From NCBI RefSeq assembly GCF_001039355.2, contig NW_019773646.1, forward strand, positions 1 to 64,000: DNA of 64,000 bases, given 5' to 3'. Of this stretch, positions 1 through 11,214 are shown piece by piece. Each line of letters opens with the position of its first letter. Within the stretch, counting starts at the first letter, position 1. A program made the translations under genes and the position numbers. The DNA is from Lingula anatina (lineage: Eukaryota > Brachiopoda > Lingulata > Lingulida > Lingulidae). A model generated the notes under the pieces. The model was given only the letters and a program-made list of their open reading frames with translations. It was not told where the DNA came from and made no database searches.

Positions 1-1
1 C

Positions 2-220
2 CTCCATTGTAATGAGGTAGAAGATGAAATACATTTTTTCCTAAAATGCGCCCATCACAAAATTGAAAGGAAATTGCTGTTTGAATGCATACCAGAGGTA
101 AACTTGCAAGGTCTAACAGACGAGGTCAAACAGCTTGACATCATTCTAAACCCACCCACTGAAAAGAGTGCAATTGCAGTAGGGAATTTTGTAAGTAAAA
201 TTATGAAAAAACGTAATTAA
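2..220 (+). pseudogene. LINE retrotransposon, C-terminal end of the reverse transcriptase ORF
   Basis: An open frame enters from the left edge and stops with TAA at 218-220. It reads LHCNEVEDEIHFFLKC and continues for about 55 residues. The C-x-x-E-x-E-D-E-x-H-F-x-x-x-C pattern is the zinc-knuckle-like tail seen after the reverse transcriptase of many non-LTR retrotransposons. Everything upstream lies outside the window, so it cannot be said whether the copy is full length. The frame has no internal stop, so this copy may be fairly young. The assignment rests on motif recognition only. Confidence 0.68.
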
Positions 221-427
221 CTAGAAGTGCACAAATGATTTCATGCATCTCACCTGCATATTAAGAGAATGTATATTGTGTAACATTATATAAGTATAAT
301 TTTTTTTCTCTTTCATTTACTTACTATCCTTACTATCTTTCCACATGTATAATGTATAGTAGCTAGAGAGCCTCTAAATGTAAAAACATTTCAGTGCTCA
401 ATAAATTATTAAATTAAAATTAAAAAA
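221..427 (+). mobile_element. LINE 3' untranslated region and A/T-rich tail
   Basis: This follows directly on the LINE stop codon. It is AT-rich and non-coding and ends in an AATTAAA-like run (about 405-427), as expected of the 3' end of a non-LTR element. The end point is inferred from where a different repeat begins (gatgggagt... at about 429). Confidence 0.5.
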
Positions 428-2405
428 TGGATGGGAGTCGCATCTTGAAAATGCCAGTGTTTGAAAATTTTAAAAAATATATATATGTTACAAGCTATTC
501 AAACTTTCAATCTTGCTGTATTAACATTTTTTTTTTTTTTTTTGAAAACTTATTTGCAATATTAACAATATATTTACCTGCATAATTATCACTGCTTCCT
601 TATTATGGTCATTTTGTCAATTTTGATACAATAATAAATGTTTATAACAGCGCAATCAACACTTAAGGGATAATAACTCTTTACAAGTATGAGATCTATA
701 TTCCACAATCAGACATTGTAAACAACTCATAGAAATATAATATTGTTTTACCACAAAAATGGCAATTATAGCTATTATTCTGATATCTGAGCTTGTCATC
801 ATACCACAAGACCTCCATAGATGGCTATACTCTGTTATAATCTCTTAAGAGATTATTACAAAAAAAAAAAGACTAACTTTGAATGTAGAAATTGATTCAT
901 TAACCATTGGTAAGTATGGGAAAATTGTTGTTTACTCCAGGAAAATTCAATATTTGGCCATGACGAACAGTTATTATCCCTTTAAATTTAATCATCCACA
1001 ACAGGTAACATGGTGAAAAAGATTACATTTTCAGGACCATATGTGAGAGTTCAAATTCACATAATGAAAATCCCAATATGTGAAAAATGATGACAGTGCA
1101 TAAAATAATAATACATGTTTAAAGACATAAAAACCAATACAATTGCTCATGTGGAAATACAGAAAATGCACAGCACTTCTGGTGGATGGGAGTTAAGTCA
1201 CATCTTGAAAATGCTAGTGTTCGAAAAATAATTTTAAAAAATTTAAAATAAAACATAACAAAAAATTCCAATAAAGCTGCTATTCAAACTTTTAATCTAG
1301 TTGTATTAACATGATATGAATAACCCCACTGAGTTTGAGAAAAAAAAGGCACTGTTATTCACCTATAGCATTAATGTTGGCATAACACAATTTTTTTCTG
1401 TTGTAAATTTATTTGCAATATTAAACAACATTTACCTGCATAATTATCACCAAATCCTGATTATGTGACACAGTTAAGAGAGCTAAACATATGGGACTTT
1501 ACAGGGAAATTTCAACGAGTGTTTTATGTAATCTCATTTAATGGCCAATTGAAAATTAATTACTAGGCAAGTGACTTTATAGACCTTAATTTAATTAGTG
1601 ATCACCCAAGGGACAATTTCATACTGAATGCCATCCATACAGTACCATCATACAGAACAGAAAACAATGATTTTCCAACACAAGCTGCACTTTTCAGCAA
1701 GTACCTAAGTACATGGTTTTTCCCTTGATTGTCATCAGTGTCCAAAATGTTCTTTTTTTCATTTTGATGCAACATTACATAATGCTTAACAGTATAATGA
1801 CCATCAATTTTTAATAACAAAATCAAAGTATCTTGGATATTCAGAAAATGTGACATGAAAAGGTCTTCAAGGCCATGGAAGTTAAGAGTCACACCTTCAA
1901 AATGCCAAAATGTAAACAAGAGATAACTGTACTGAAAAATGTAAATGTAAACAAGATATAACTGTACTGATTCTCTTACCATTTTCAGCACACTTCTTTT
2001 ACATAAAACCAAATAATCAATTTACTGTCATTTTTAAATGATCAACTAAAAAAATTGTTGACATAAGAAAAATATCAATGGAACAATTTTAAATGTCCAA
2101 TTTGCTCCATTCTGAGATTCTGAACATAGTGAATAATTAAATCTGACAAAATGTAAAGATATGAGTTTTTTTTCCCATTTTAAACAGTTTATTACACAAT
2201 ACACAATAACAGGTTTACCATCATTTTTAAATAATCAACTAACAATATTGTTAAGATGCAGAAAATGTCAAAAGAACAACTTAACATATCAAATCAGTTC
2301 AAAAATGAGACTTAACATACCTGAGAATTAAATTTGAGGAAAAAACATATACAAAAAAAGGCATTACTTCACCAAAACTTAACTAATCAAGCTTATTTTC
2401 AAAAC
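428..2405. repeat. Composite interspersed-repeat block, related to 15040-15780
   Basis: No credible coding exon is seen. Several segments recur: a gatgggag...catcttgaaaatg segment occurs near 430, 1185 and, degraded, 1880. The stretch at 1838-1905 (ggatattcagaaaatgtgac...cacacctt) resembles 15070-15135. The stretch at 2085-2115 (aaatgtccaatttgctccat) recurs at about 15618. The block therefore belongs to the same larger non-coding repeat family as 15.04-15.78 kb, with smaller MITEs nested in it. Confidence 0.55.
667..981. mobile_element. TTAA-flanked MITE, family A copy 1
   Basis: The ends are inverted repeats: GGGATAATAACTCTTTAC on the left and CAGTTATTATCCCT on the right. The element is flanked by TTAA at 663-666 and 982-985. 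The interior contains the family's AATCTCTTAAGAGATT-like palindrome (about 840-860). No ORF is present, so it is non-autonomous. A TTAA target is typical of piggyBac-type transposition; the superfamily is inferred from the target site alone. Confidence 0.7.
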
Positions 2406-2409
2406 TTAA

Positions 2410-2696
2410 ATGGATAATAACTCTTTGTTTTGGCCAAAAAATGAATTTTCCTGGAGTAAACAACAATTTTCCCATACTAACCAATGGTTAATAAATCCAT
2501 TTTTACATATAAAGTTGGTCACTGTTTTTTTTTCTAAAAAGTTTGGTTTTTTGTTTAAATCTTTTAAGAGATTATAACAGAATACAGCCATCAATGGAGG
2601 TCACGTGATCTGAAGACAAGCTCAGATATCAGAATAATAGCTATTACTGCCATTTTTTTATTCTGAAATATAGTCATACAAAGAGTTATTATCCCT
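2410..2696. mobile_element. TTAA-flanked MITE, family A copy 2 (opposite orientation)
   Basis: This is the same family as the copies at 667 and 15230 but inverted: the internal segment with ttttcctggagtaaacaac appears as the reverse complement of the others. Left end ATGGATAATAACTCTTTG and right end CAAAGAGTTATTATCCCT are inverted repeats. TTAA lies on both sides (2406-2409 and 2697-2700). The central palindrome is degraded (tcttttaagaga). No ORF of note. Confidence 0.7.
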
Positions 2697-2700
2697 TTAA

Positions 2701-3260
2701 TCTGTATTTCAGTAACATTGATCACTCCTGTGAATTTCAAGACAATTGCCAATCAATTTTCCTTAAAATGTGTTATAGGTGTTGCATATATGCTGAAAAA
2801 AGTGAAAAAACAGTAAACTTTTATAAAAATGGCAAGATCATGCCAATTTTCTAACTTGACCTACATATTATGGATATTCATCAGTTCTGTAAGTTTCAAT
2901 GCAAAAGGAAAAATGGTTTTCCACTTATCGTGTTATTGGTGTTGCATAAATGCTGAAAAAAGTGAAAAAACAGCAAAACTTTCATAAAAATGGCCCAATC
3001 ATCCTGAGTTTCGAATTTGGCCTGCGTATTATGAATATTTAACAGTTCTGTTAGTTTCAAGCCAAAAAGTAAAGCATTTTTTCACTTATCGTGTTATCGG
3101 TGTGGCATAAAGGCTGAAAAAAGTGAAAAAACAGCATAACTTCCACATAAATGGCCCAATCATGCTGATTTTCGACATGCGTATTATGAACATTCATCAG
3201 TTCTGTAAGTTTCAAGCCAAAAGGTAAAATGGTTTTTCACTTATTGTGTTATTGATAAAA
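2701..3260. repeat. Tandem repeat, unit about 150-160 bp, roughly 3.5 copies
   Basis: The landmark cagttctgtaagtttcaa and its variants occur near 2732, 2882, 3043 and 3198, so units are 150, 161 and 155 bp apart. Each unit contains gctgaaaaaagtgaaaaaaca and a tcataaaaatggc-like segment. Units differ at several positions, so the array is not recent. It is non-coding. Confidence 0.75.
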
Positions 3261-3299
3261 GTGCATGGCGATGGCGACAACAGACGCAGGTGACGGCTA

Positions 3300-3329
3300 T
3301 ATGTACAGACACATCTGTGTCTGTACATA
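3300..3329. repeat. Perfect 14-bp inverted repeat with a 2-nt loop
   Basis: TATGTACAGACACA at 3300-3313 is exactly complementary to TGTGTCTGTACATA at 3316-3329. It lies just past the tandem array, where a repeat terminus would be expected. It could be the end hairpin of a transposable element. No function is shown. Confidence 0.7.
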
Positions 3330-3358
3330 AAAACTGATAAGAACTCCCACCAGGTTAT

Positions 3359-3679
3359 GCGGAGGATAACCGCTACAAATACCACTATTACACATGCAAG
3401 CTGCGCTTTATATGGTCTATTGTTATACGGAAAAAAAGTGCCACGTCTTTGGGCAAATTTTTCACCTATGAACCATCTGGTAGGGTAAATGATTCCTTGA
3501 AAGGAAAAATTACTTTGTATCTGTGGTTGACATTCCAGCCCATCCCTTTAGTTATCGGAACTGCTGGCAACACTCTTTCATTTCTTGTCATGATTCTCGG
3601 AAATATGAGAAGAACTTCCATCGGGATGTATTTGGCAGTTCTTGCAGCCGTGGATTTCAGGCAATTTGGATTTGTATGA
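3359..3679 (+). pseudogene. Class A (rhodopsin-like) GPCR fragment, TM1 to start of TM2
   Basis: The frame reads through a hydrophobic segment PLVIGTAGNTLSFLVMIL, then GNMRRTSIGMYLAVLAAVD, then hits a stop at 3677-3679. In class A GPCRs the GN pair in TM1 (N1.50), a short basic first intracellular loop, and L-A-x-x-x-D at the start of TM2 (D2.50) occur in this order and spacing, as here. No ATG precedes the segment in frame nearby, and TM3-TM7 are not visible downstream, where a GT microsatellite follows at once. It is best read as a truncated pseudogene or a single orphan exon. The ligand class cannot be inferred, though peptide-type receptors are the closest in feel. Confidence 0.5.
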
Positions 3680-3686
3680 TCAGGCA

Positions 3687-3712
3687 TGTGTGTGTGTGTG
3701 TGTGTGTGTGTG
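3687..3712. repeat. (TG)n microsatellite
   Basis: An uninterrupted dinucleotide run directly beyond the stop of the GPCR-like fragment. Confidence 0.95.
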
Positions 3713-4354
3713 AGATAAGATGGCACTAAACTACACATAAATAAGTACCAAATATATTAATATATGTATGGATTATTAGTACCACCAGCGTGTACGCTGG
3801 CGGTACTCATGGTTTTAGTCCCGACCCGTCTCGTACGGCTCTGCCGGCTCTGCGTAATGGCGCTGGATACAAGTCACTGTTACCGCTTCTCCTCCTAGAC
3901 CGCAAGGACCCATGTCCCCATCTCTAGGATTTAGGTCACATATAATCTCAACTTGAACCCCCTGTTCTTTTTGTCTCAGTCAGTGCATTGGCCTGGGCGT
4001 GATGCTAGTTGAAACGCACCCTTGTCAAAATTTTGAAAATTCAATGCCAAATATCTCCCAAATCAAAGGAATTATTTGAAAATTACTATAGAAGTCTGAC
4101 CAAAAGTCATATATGAAAATTCCAAATATGCCCTTGGATTTCACCTTTGACCTTTATTTCAAGGTCAAACTGGCCAAAATTTTCTAAAAAAATCTATTTG
4201 TTTGTGCCAGTTTTTAGAAACTACACAGACCTTAGCTCTCATATTACAGTGGGGGGTTACAATTAGAGACTACTTTCATCTTTGGGAGTTTGGGGTCAAT
4301 CGGTGCATTTTCACGGGAGAAGCAGCCTTTAGATGCCAAACTGAAAACTCTCTC
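3713..4354. other. Intergenic; short inverted repeat, no gene seen
   Basis: An imperfect palindrome, TACCACCAGCGT/ACGCTGGCGGTA, sits at about 3779-3805. No coding segment is recognised. Confidence 0.5.
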
Positions 4355-4965
4355 TATTTCTGGAACTGTAAATACTAGTTAAACTTGTGTAGGAAGTCAT
4401 ATACTGGCAATCTAAGTGTGACCTTTAAATTGACCTCTGACCTACTTTTCATCATGAACTGAACTTTGCAGATTTTCCTTCCCTTTTATCTCCAAAACTG
4501 GCAGTGAGAGGCCCATAGTTTTTATTAAACTTGTGTAGGAAGTCATATACTGGCAATTTAACTGTGACCTTAAAATTGACCTTTGACCTACTTTTCACCA
4601 TGAACCACACTTTGCCAGGTTTCCTTTTATCTTCAAAACTTGCAGAGATAGGTCCATAGTTACTATTGAAGTTGAATAGAATGTCATTTATTGGCAATCT
4701 GTGACCCTGAATTGACCTTTGACCTAATTATCACCATGAACTGAACTTTGCGAATTTTCTTTTCCTTATATTTCAAAAACTGGCACAGATACACCCATAC
4801 TTACTGTTGAACATGATTAGGAAGTCATACACTGGCTATCTAGCTGTGACCTTGAAATTGACCTGTGACCTACTTTTTATGATGAACTGCACTTTGCATG
4901 TTTTCTGGCCTTTAAATCTCCAAAATTGGCTAAGAAATGCCCATGGTTACTATTGAACTTGAATT
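4355..4965. repeat. Tandem repeat, unit about 140 bp, 4-5 copies
   Basis: The landmark atgaact-(g/c)-aactttgc recurs near 4454, 4600, 4736 and 4882, spaced 136-147 bp apart. Each unit has tgaccttgaaattgacctttgacctac and aggaagtcatatactggc variants. The minus-strand reading frame across it is repetitive for the same reason and is not a gene. Confidence 0.8.
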
Positions 4966-5098
4966 AACCCATTGTAGCCCTCGTCATCAAAACAAACGGC
5001 AGCCATACTGGAGGGAGACCGGAATTGTCTGCTGCGCATGGTCATGTCTACATGTACAAATTAGTATTTTATTTCTGTGTTTTCTTTGATATTAAACG

Positions 5099-5099
5099 N
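5099..5099. other. Single-N assembly junction
   Basis: One N separates two copies of the transposon left end: about 4945-5098 and about 5100-5255. They differ at only a handful of positions, including in the flank outside the transposon. This looks like two haplotypes laid end to end. Confidence 0.6.
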
Positions 5100-6121
5100 G
5101 TAAACATTGATTAGTATTAACCCATTGTAGCCCTCGTCATCAAAACGAATGGCAGCCATACTGGAGGGAGACCGGAATCGTCTGCTGCGCATGATCATTT
5201 CTACATGTACAATTTAGTATTTTATTTCTGTGTTTTCTTTGATATTAAACCGAGTAAAATGATGAATTACTGCAGGGTATATGATAGAGAGAAGATAACT
5301 AACTTAACAAGCGTTCATAGACTGTCTGCAGTGGTAACAATCCAAGGTGTAGGGACGAAAATCGTAAACGGAGGAGAGACCGAGGAGTGGCTTTGAATCA
5401 AGACTCATCGGACAAGTAAAGGATAAAACTAATTTATTTTACAGCAAAGAATGAAGACCCAACTGTGAAGCCCTTACCATAAAAGAAAAAAAAAAACAGT
5501 AGAAAACCAAAGACCGAGTTGTATAAGTTTGGAGCGCACGTACACTGCATGTTACTAGTGCCCAAAAAGTTTGGATGGAGATTGTGTTGTAAAAACGTGT
5601 AGAAATACCCAGGCAAGGTTTCGACTTTCATTATGAAGACTCACTTCATTGCCTTGGGTGTAATTTGTTATCAGTTATGGTGCTCATCGGATTTTATCTG
5701 CTGTCATCTACCTCTTTAATACCTGGTTAGCATTATTGTCAATTAGTGTCAAGGCTACAGTAGTACTGTGTACAATGTACATTTGTACACAGCTCAGCTG
5801 GCCCAATTAAATCAATTACCTGTCAAGTGTATTTGGAAGTTATAGTGGCTTGATTTTAGATTTGGTGTAGTGTTAAGAGTAAATCTGTTTTGTAAGTATA
5901 TATTCTAGCTCAGGTATCATTTAATTGAAATATAACTTAATGAAATGAATTTGAAAAATGTTAATTTCTGTGTTTTCCTACTGTATTTCAAGTTACAATA
6001 TGAATAAAAATAACTATTGTTACCTTTTTTTTTTTTTGTTAATTTACATTTAGGAAATTAGAAATTGATCTGGCATTTTCCCACCAAGCCACACTGAATG
6101 ATTGGGTGCAAGTAAATCTTG

Positions 6122-6123
<2 letters not shown>

Positions 6124-6211
<88 letters not shown>
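6124..6211. repeat. (TA)n microsatellite
   Basis: About 44 uninterrupted TA units inside the piggyBac-like element. Confidence 0.98.
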
Positions 6212-6214
<3 letters not shown>

Positions 6215-7681
6215 GAGAGTGAAATTCAGTGCATGACAAGAGTTATTTAATTGGATTTGTTTGTTTATTTAATTGTTCATTTGTCGTTTTAAAGTTGTTA
6301 TCCTGACAGCTTGCATACAAGAAGGATAGGTATTCTATTTATTTAGAATTGTGAGCAGAAGCACAAGAAGAAATGAAAACACTTTTTCTTTCTCATATTT
6401 TTAAAGGCTAAATGGAAAAGTTTGCAAGAAATATAATACTTTGTATGCTGCACTTCTCACAGATGGTCTGATATGCAGAAACAGATGGCTGTCCTGTATC
6501 AAGAAAAGATTTAGCTCTTCTAGGTTGCGCATTTTTTTAAATTTTGACCACCAGTTGTGGAATTCTCCTAAATGAAATTACAAACTGCTTAGTAACACCA
6601 TCTAAAGACTTATATGTACATACCTACACACAATTATTGCACACAGCACATATCAATTGTGAGTCTTCAATCAAGCATTTCTCTAGACATAGATAAAAAT
6701 ATACCAAACTGGTTTCTCAGATTATGGTGGCTTGATTTGACTTAATATGCTCATGTACATGTTGCATTGCATCATTAAAAGTATGGAAATATTTTTCATG
6801 TCAGTGTTATCAACCGAAAGGAAAGGGACCCTGATAATCTGTCATTGAATTGTGCAACAATGTCAACAATGTTTTGCATTTTATGTTAACTTTTATTTAT
6901 ACAAAAAGTGCATTTTCCTATATTTTTAATCAAATGAAGATCAATTCATGAACTGACTTGTTGTTATGCTACATTGGATATCATAAATTAATAAGTTTGA
7001 AAAATGCCTTGCTTCTGTGAATGTCTGGACTAATAATAAAATGTTGCTAATGTGAATGGTTGAATTCATAATAAAATGTTGAACTCTCAAACAACAGCCA
7101 TGTTACATGTACTTCCTAATGAACCAAAATGAAGTACAAGAATGCTGAAATAATTTCTGACAGCTTCATTATGTTCAGTTAAATCATATCTGACAGCAAT
7201 ATTTCTTGTTATAAGACAACCCTGCATACTGTCTTCTTTAAGTCCTAAAGGGTCGATCCCAATGGTCAGCTCAAATTTCTCCTTACATCTATCCTTTATG
7301 TAAAAAGTTGCTCCTATGAAAGGTTGAACTTATGATTACACATTAAACTCTCTCAAACTATAACTGTTATTATCCAGTGAACAAGAAAAATGAGGTACAA
7401 GATAACTGAACTAGCTTCTGACAATTCCACGATGTTGGGATAAGTCAGGATTTCTTGTCTTTGGACTGTCCTGAGTTTATATGGGTCGATCCCGCTGATC
7501 AGCTGTAGTTTTCACATGTATATACACTCTTCCTTTTGGTGTACTTGATCGCGATATGCATTTTAGTTTATTTTATTTGGTTTACCTATATTTACGCTAC
7601 TAATCCCCGTCGTTCTTTCCCTCCAGTATGGCTGCTGGACTAGTGTTACGGAGCAAATATGACGTCACTGTAATGGGTTAA

Positions 7682-10600
7682 TAGGCCTATTATCTAGAAA
7701 ATCACAGGAGTGATCCGTGTTAGGAAAATACAGTTCAATTTGAACATCTCCTTGATTGGACCATTTTAACTGTTATGTTTTTTCAATTTTTTTTCTTGTT
7801 GCATATTTTGAGAACTCTTGTTTATTGCATTTTATAGAGCTTGTCAAGCACAAGACTGGTGGTGGTGTCCATTTTTTTTTTTTTTTTTGGGGGGGGGCAT
7901 ACGAATGCGCTTACTCCAGCTGGTGGTACAATATCCAGAGGCGGTATCGCCTCTCTGATCCTCTAGTTTAGATTTAAAAACAAATTGCCACTCATTTAAA
8001 TCAAGGAAGTATGTACATTGTACTTCAATACTAAAATGCCTTTCACAATGCTCTGAACATTTTATCACAACCTATTATGTCTGTGTTTGTAAACTAGTTT
8101 TGCCATTGGTGTATTTTGGAAGAAGAGGAGAGGGTATTTTCAGTATTATATGTCACTTAAAGAAATGAAAACAAATATTTACCTGCGACATGTCCACTAC
8201 TTGATGCCTGGCGTAAATAGATACTGTGATCTTCCCTTTCCAGCAAGACGAAAGCCTGTAATTGAATCGAATAATCCTCAATTCATTGATCGGTCGCAGC
8301 TCCTGACTCAATTATTTCAAATGTGGGGAAAGCAACATGGCAAAACAACCTCGGACCACAATTTACAATCGTGTGCTGCTATTTGTAAAATTCAACTGTA
8401 TTTTGAAATACTTGAATCTTGGACAGGAGTCGAATGCATAATGTCGTAAAATTATCCAAATTTTCTTCTTTGATAAAACAACTGCGTCCGTGTAATTACA
8501 CACTTTTCTACAATACTCGTGCATACAAACCGTTTGATTCTATCAGTTGAACTACTCATGCTGCAGTAACCTATAGTGTTCAAAATCAGCGTTACTATTA
8601 TCTCGATCCATACGTTATCTCTTTGTACCCAAAATTGAGTTTTCCCCGTTCAGAATTCATAGTGAATAATACCCATGTGATCGTCAAATCATGACGATAA
8701 AGGACACTATTTTCACCTGATCCATATCTTCGAGCGCATTTTAGATATTCCACAGCGATAAGAATAACCTTAACGCCCCGACTAGTATAGAAAATGCAAT
8801 GAAGTCGTTCTTGTTGATGGGTCCTTACTCCTGTACACTGTGAGTCTACCAGGGTCACATATTGTTTTTTCATTAGATATTAACAAACGTCTCTGGCTAA
8901 TTCATTAATTCGCTGTTGGCGAAAAGTGCACACTGCATGGTAGAGGACAGTCTTATCTGGTCTCTTCTCGAAATCGCCCTTACACGTGGTTTATAATAAT
9001 GACAAGATCAGTACATCTTTAAGGGACGATAGCCTACAGCTGAGTGACTGATTCTATAACAGATATGGAAGTTTTTCTTCTTTAATTTTATCACAATAGA
9101 ACTAAATTAGGGTGAAAGTCTACTACTATACAGCAAAGGTATGAAAACAAATGATATTTATCAAGCACATCTTTTAAAACTAATTATGTTGTTTCTTTGA
9201 TTTGATCTTTAGAATTGATTGTAAATATACAGGTAAAATTATTAGTTGAATGCAAGATATCTTGTTAATACCGGGTACATAGAGCCAATGGGATTTTAGT
9301 TGACGTCTACAGTACATGTATGATGACGTCAACATCATGCTCACAGCATTTAAATGTCGTGAGTGTGTTGTGGGTTTACACGGCCACGACTAGCATTAAC
9401 CAATATTTGTTGTTATGTACATGCATCGATCAAAGTAAAACGGAAATGTCAAAATTTGCAACAGAATAAGCCATAAAACGATACAAAGAATCACTTAAAT
9501 AAATTGGAAATCTAATAGATCTGGAAATTTTATAGATCTGGAGATTTAGTTTTGAACGGGGAATAAGGGGATATAAGTATAAATGCCTGCAGATTTTCAA
9601 CTAAATTGGGAGAGTTGACAGGGCTGCCGGATCAAAAACGCGCGTTTGTGTTTCTTTTATGTGGTACATTCTGAAAGCTGCAGGTCGTTTTATATATAGG
9701 GGTCTCCCCCCCCCCTTCCAAAATTCTCAACATAAATCCTAGATCAATCATTGAGGCGCACTGTTATGTATAGTATTGACAAAATATGGGATATATACAC
9801 TGATCTTTCTGTTCTACTTCTTCCACGCAATTAGAGATTTCACACCTATCACAATGGCCGGATTTGTATGAACTAAAACTGATGGAAGATCCAGGATATC
9901 AGGCAGGCCCGTTGCCAGAGTTTGAAAATTGACGAGGCTAAGCACCATTTCTGGGGAAGGGTATAGGTGTCATGGAATTTCAGATGTGCCTCAACCCAGC
10001 TGCGAACAAGCGGGCGGCGAAGTGCTATCATTACTTTCAAATCATATTTATCTCACGTAATGGCAATTTAAATCGGAATTGTGGATTTTTAGATGGGCAT
10101 TGACGAACTCCCCCCCCATACTCATCCAGCACACTCAGTTGAGTCTATTTGAGGTTGAATTTGGATATTCAAAGGCGACCCTTAAACTTGGCCCTGGCCT
10201 CCAAATGGACTCCAATTGATCATGTAGATGGTCTGATCTAGAGCTGATTTCAACGTTTTCTTGTTCATTTTTGCGTGTTTACAGGACGGCAAACCTTGCC
10301 AAATTTTCATTGATTGTAGATAAGTAACTTGGACTACATGTAGATATAAGCTGACAGAAATTATATATGCTACCATATGATTTACAACCATGTAAGTGCA
10401 CTGACATGTGCATTAGTACAACAGCGATTTCTAAGAGGGTATTTTTCTGAAAATGTGGACCTTTTTACCCTCTTTGTTGACCCATCTTGATAAATTGCAT
10501 AAAGCATAGGCCAAATTTTGATTCAGAGCGGAGCTTCTCGAAACCAAAAGTGCACATCCCCGAATCTTCCTGACCTACGGGCCTGCAGCATATTCTTACA

Positions 10601-10977
10601 TACCAATACATATTCTTTATTTAAAAGTTATAGTCTTGAAAACAGAACCAGACGGACCCCTGTGACCCATAATATCCTGTATGATTTTTTTCTGATAAAA
10701 ACACCAAAACTGTATAAGATGAACAACCTTGGAAAAAATAACATCTGTGTAATATTACATGTACCTTCTTAGAGCAGTTGAAAAATCAATCTCAGTCACC
10801 TTTCCAATCATTATCTCTTCATGCCATCTTCTAGCTACCGGGATGTGCCACACCATTCACGCAGGGTCTCCCTGCATGAACCACTTGATAACAACACACC
10901 TGGACCATAAGCTCTAGCTGGGGATTTTCTGCCGACAAGATCGAGTGTTTTGTCTAACGTTATGTTTGAAAAATGTT
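7682..10977. other. Intergenic; no gene recognised
   Basis: This contains a T17/G9 homopolymer junction (7872-7897), a short C-run near 9709 and several ORFs of under 100 codons that match no family I know. The frame at 8150-8449 (99 aa) has no domain signature, no membrane segment and no exon-like boundaries. No tRNA or conserved RNA was seen. Confidence 0.5.
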
Positions 10978-11214
10978 AGGGCTCATTTCCAATGAAATTG
11001 TCGTTCTACGTAGATCGACCCACCTCTGCAGGGATTCTCACAGTATGCAATCAGATTAACAGATTAGCACGCTTCCTCCTGAGGTATACAGAAAAGCTGG
11101 TGATAATATATACGAGTATTTGGAAACGAGTAGTGCTAATATGTGAAATTGATTGTATGTAGTGAGAGATGGATCGATCTTCGTAGAACGTTAGTTTCAT
11201 TGGGAATTGGCCCT
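10978..11214. mobile_element. MITE with about 40-bp imperfect terminal inverted repeats
   Basis: The left arm AGGGCTCATTTCCAATGAAA...GTTCTACGTAGATCGA pairs with the right arm TCGATCTTCGTAGAACGTTAGTTTCATTGGGAATTGGCCCT. The total length of 237 bp and lack of an ORF fit a MITE. A degraded relative of its interior (caatcagatta...acaaattaacg) is seen near 12325-12350. Confidence 0.65.

Larger units (their letters stand above)
4968..7677. mobile_element. Non-autonomous piggyBac-like element flanked by TTAA
   Basis: The left end is CCCATTGTAGCCC at 4968 after TTAA (4964-4967). The right end is the reverse complement CCCATTACAGTG..., finishing at 7677 before TTAA (7678-7681). A second inverted block, CAGCCATACTGGAGGGA, lies about 35-50 bp inside both ends. 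piggyBac elements insert at TTAA and have termini starting with CCC. No transposase-like ORF was recognised inside, so it is called non-autonomous. The left end appears twice (4968 and 5121) on either side of an N at 5099; if that is an assembly overlap, the true element is about 2.56 kb. Subterminal sequence near 7200-7260 (gggtcgatccc) recurs near 7480. Confidence 0.72.

Noticed and set aside
2701-3260. CRISPR-like array
   Set aside because: Repeats are ~155 bp, contiguous and diverged, without spacers, in a eukaryotic genome.
4452-4697. Repetitive 81-codon minus-strand frame
   Set aside because: It is the translation of the ~140-bp tandem repeat.
8150-8449. 99-codon ORF starting with ATG
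   Set aside because: No family resemblance, no splice or promoter context.
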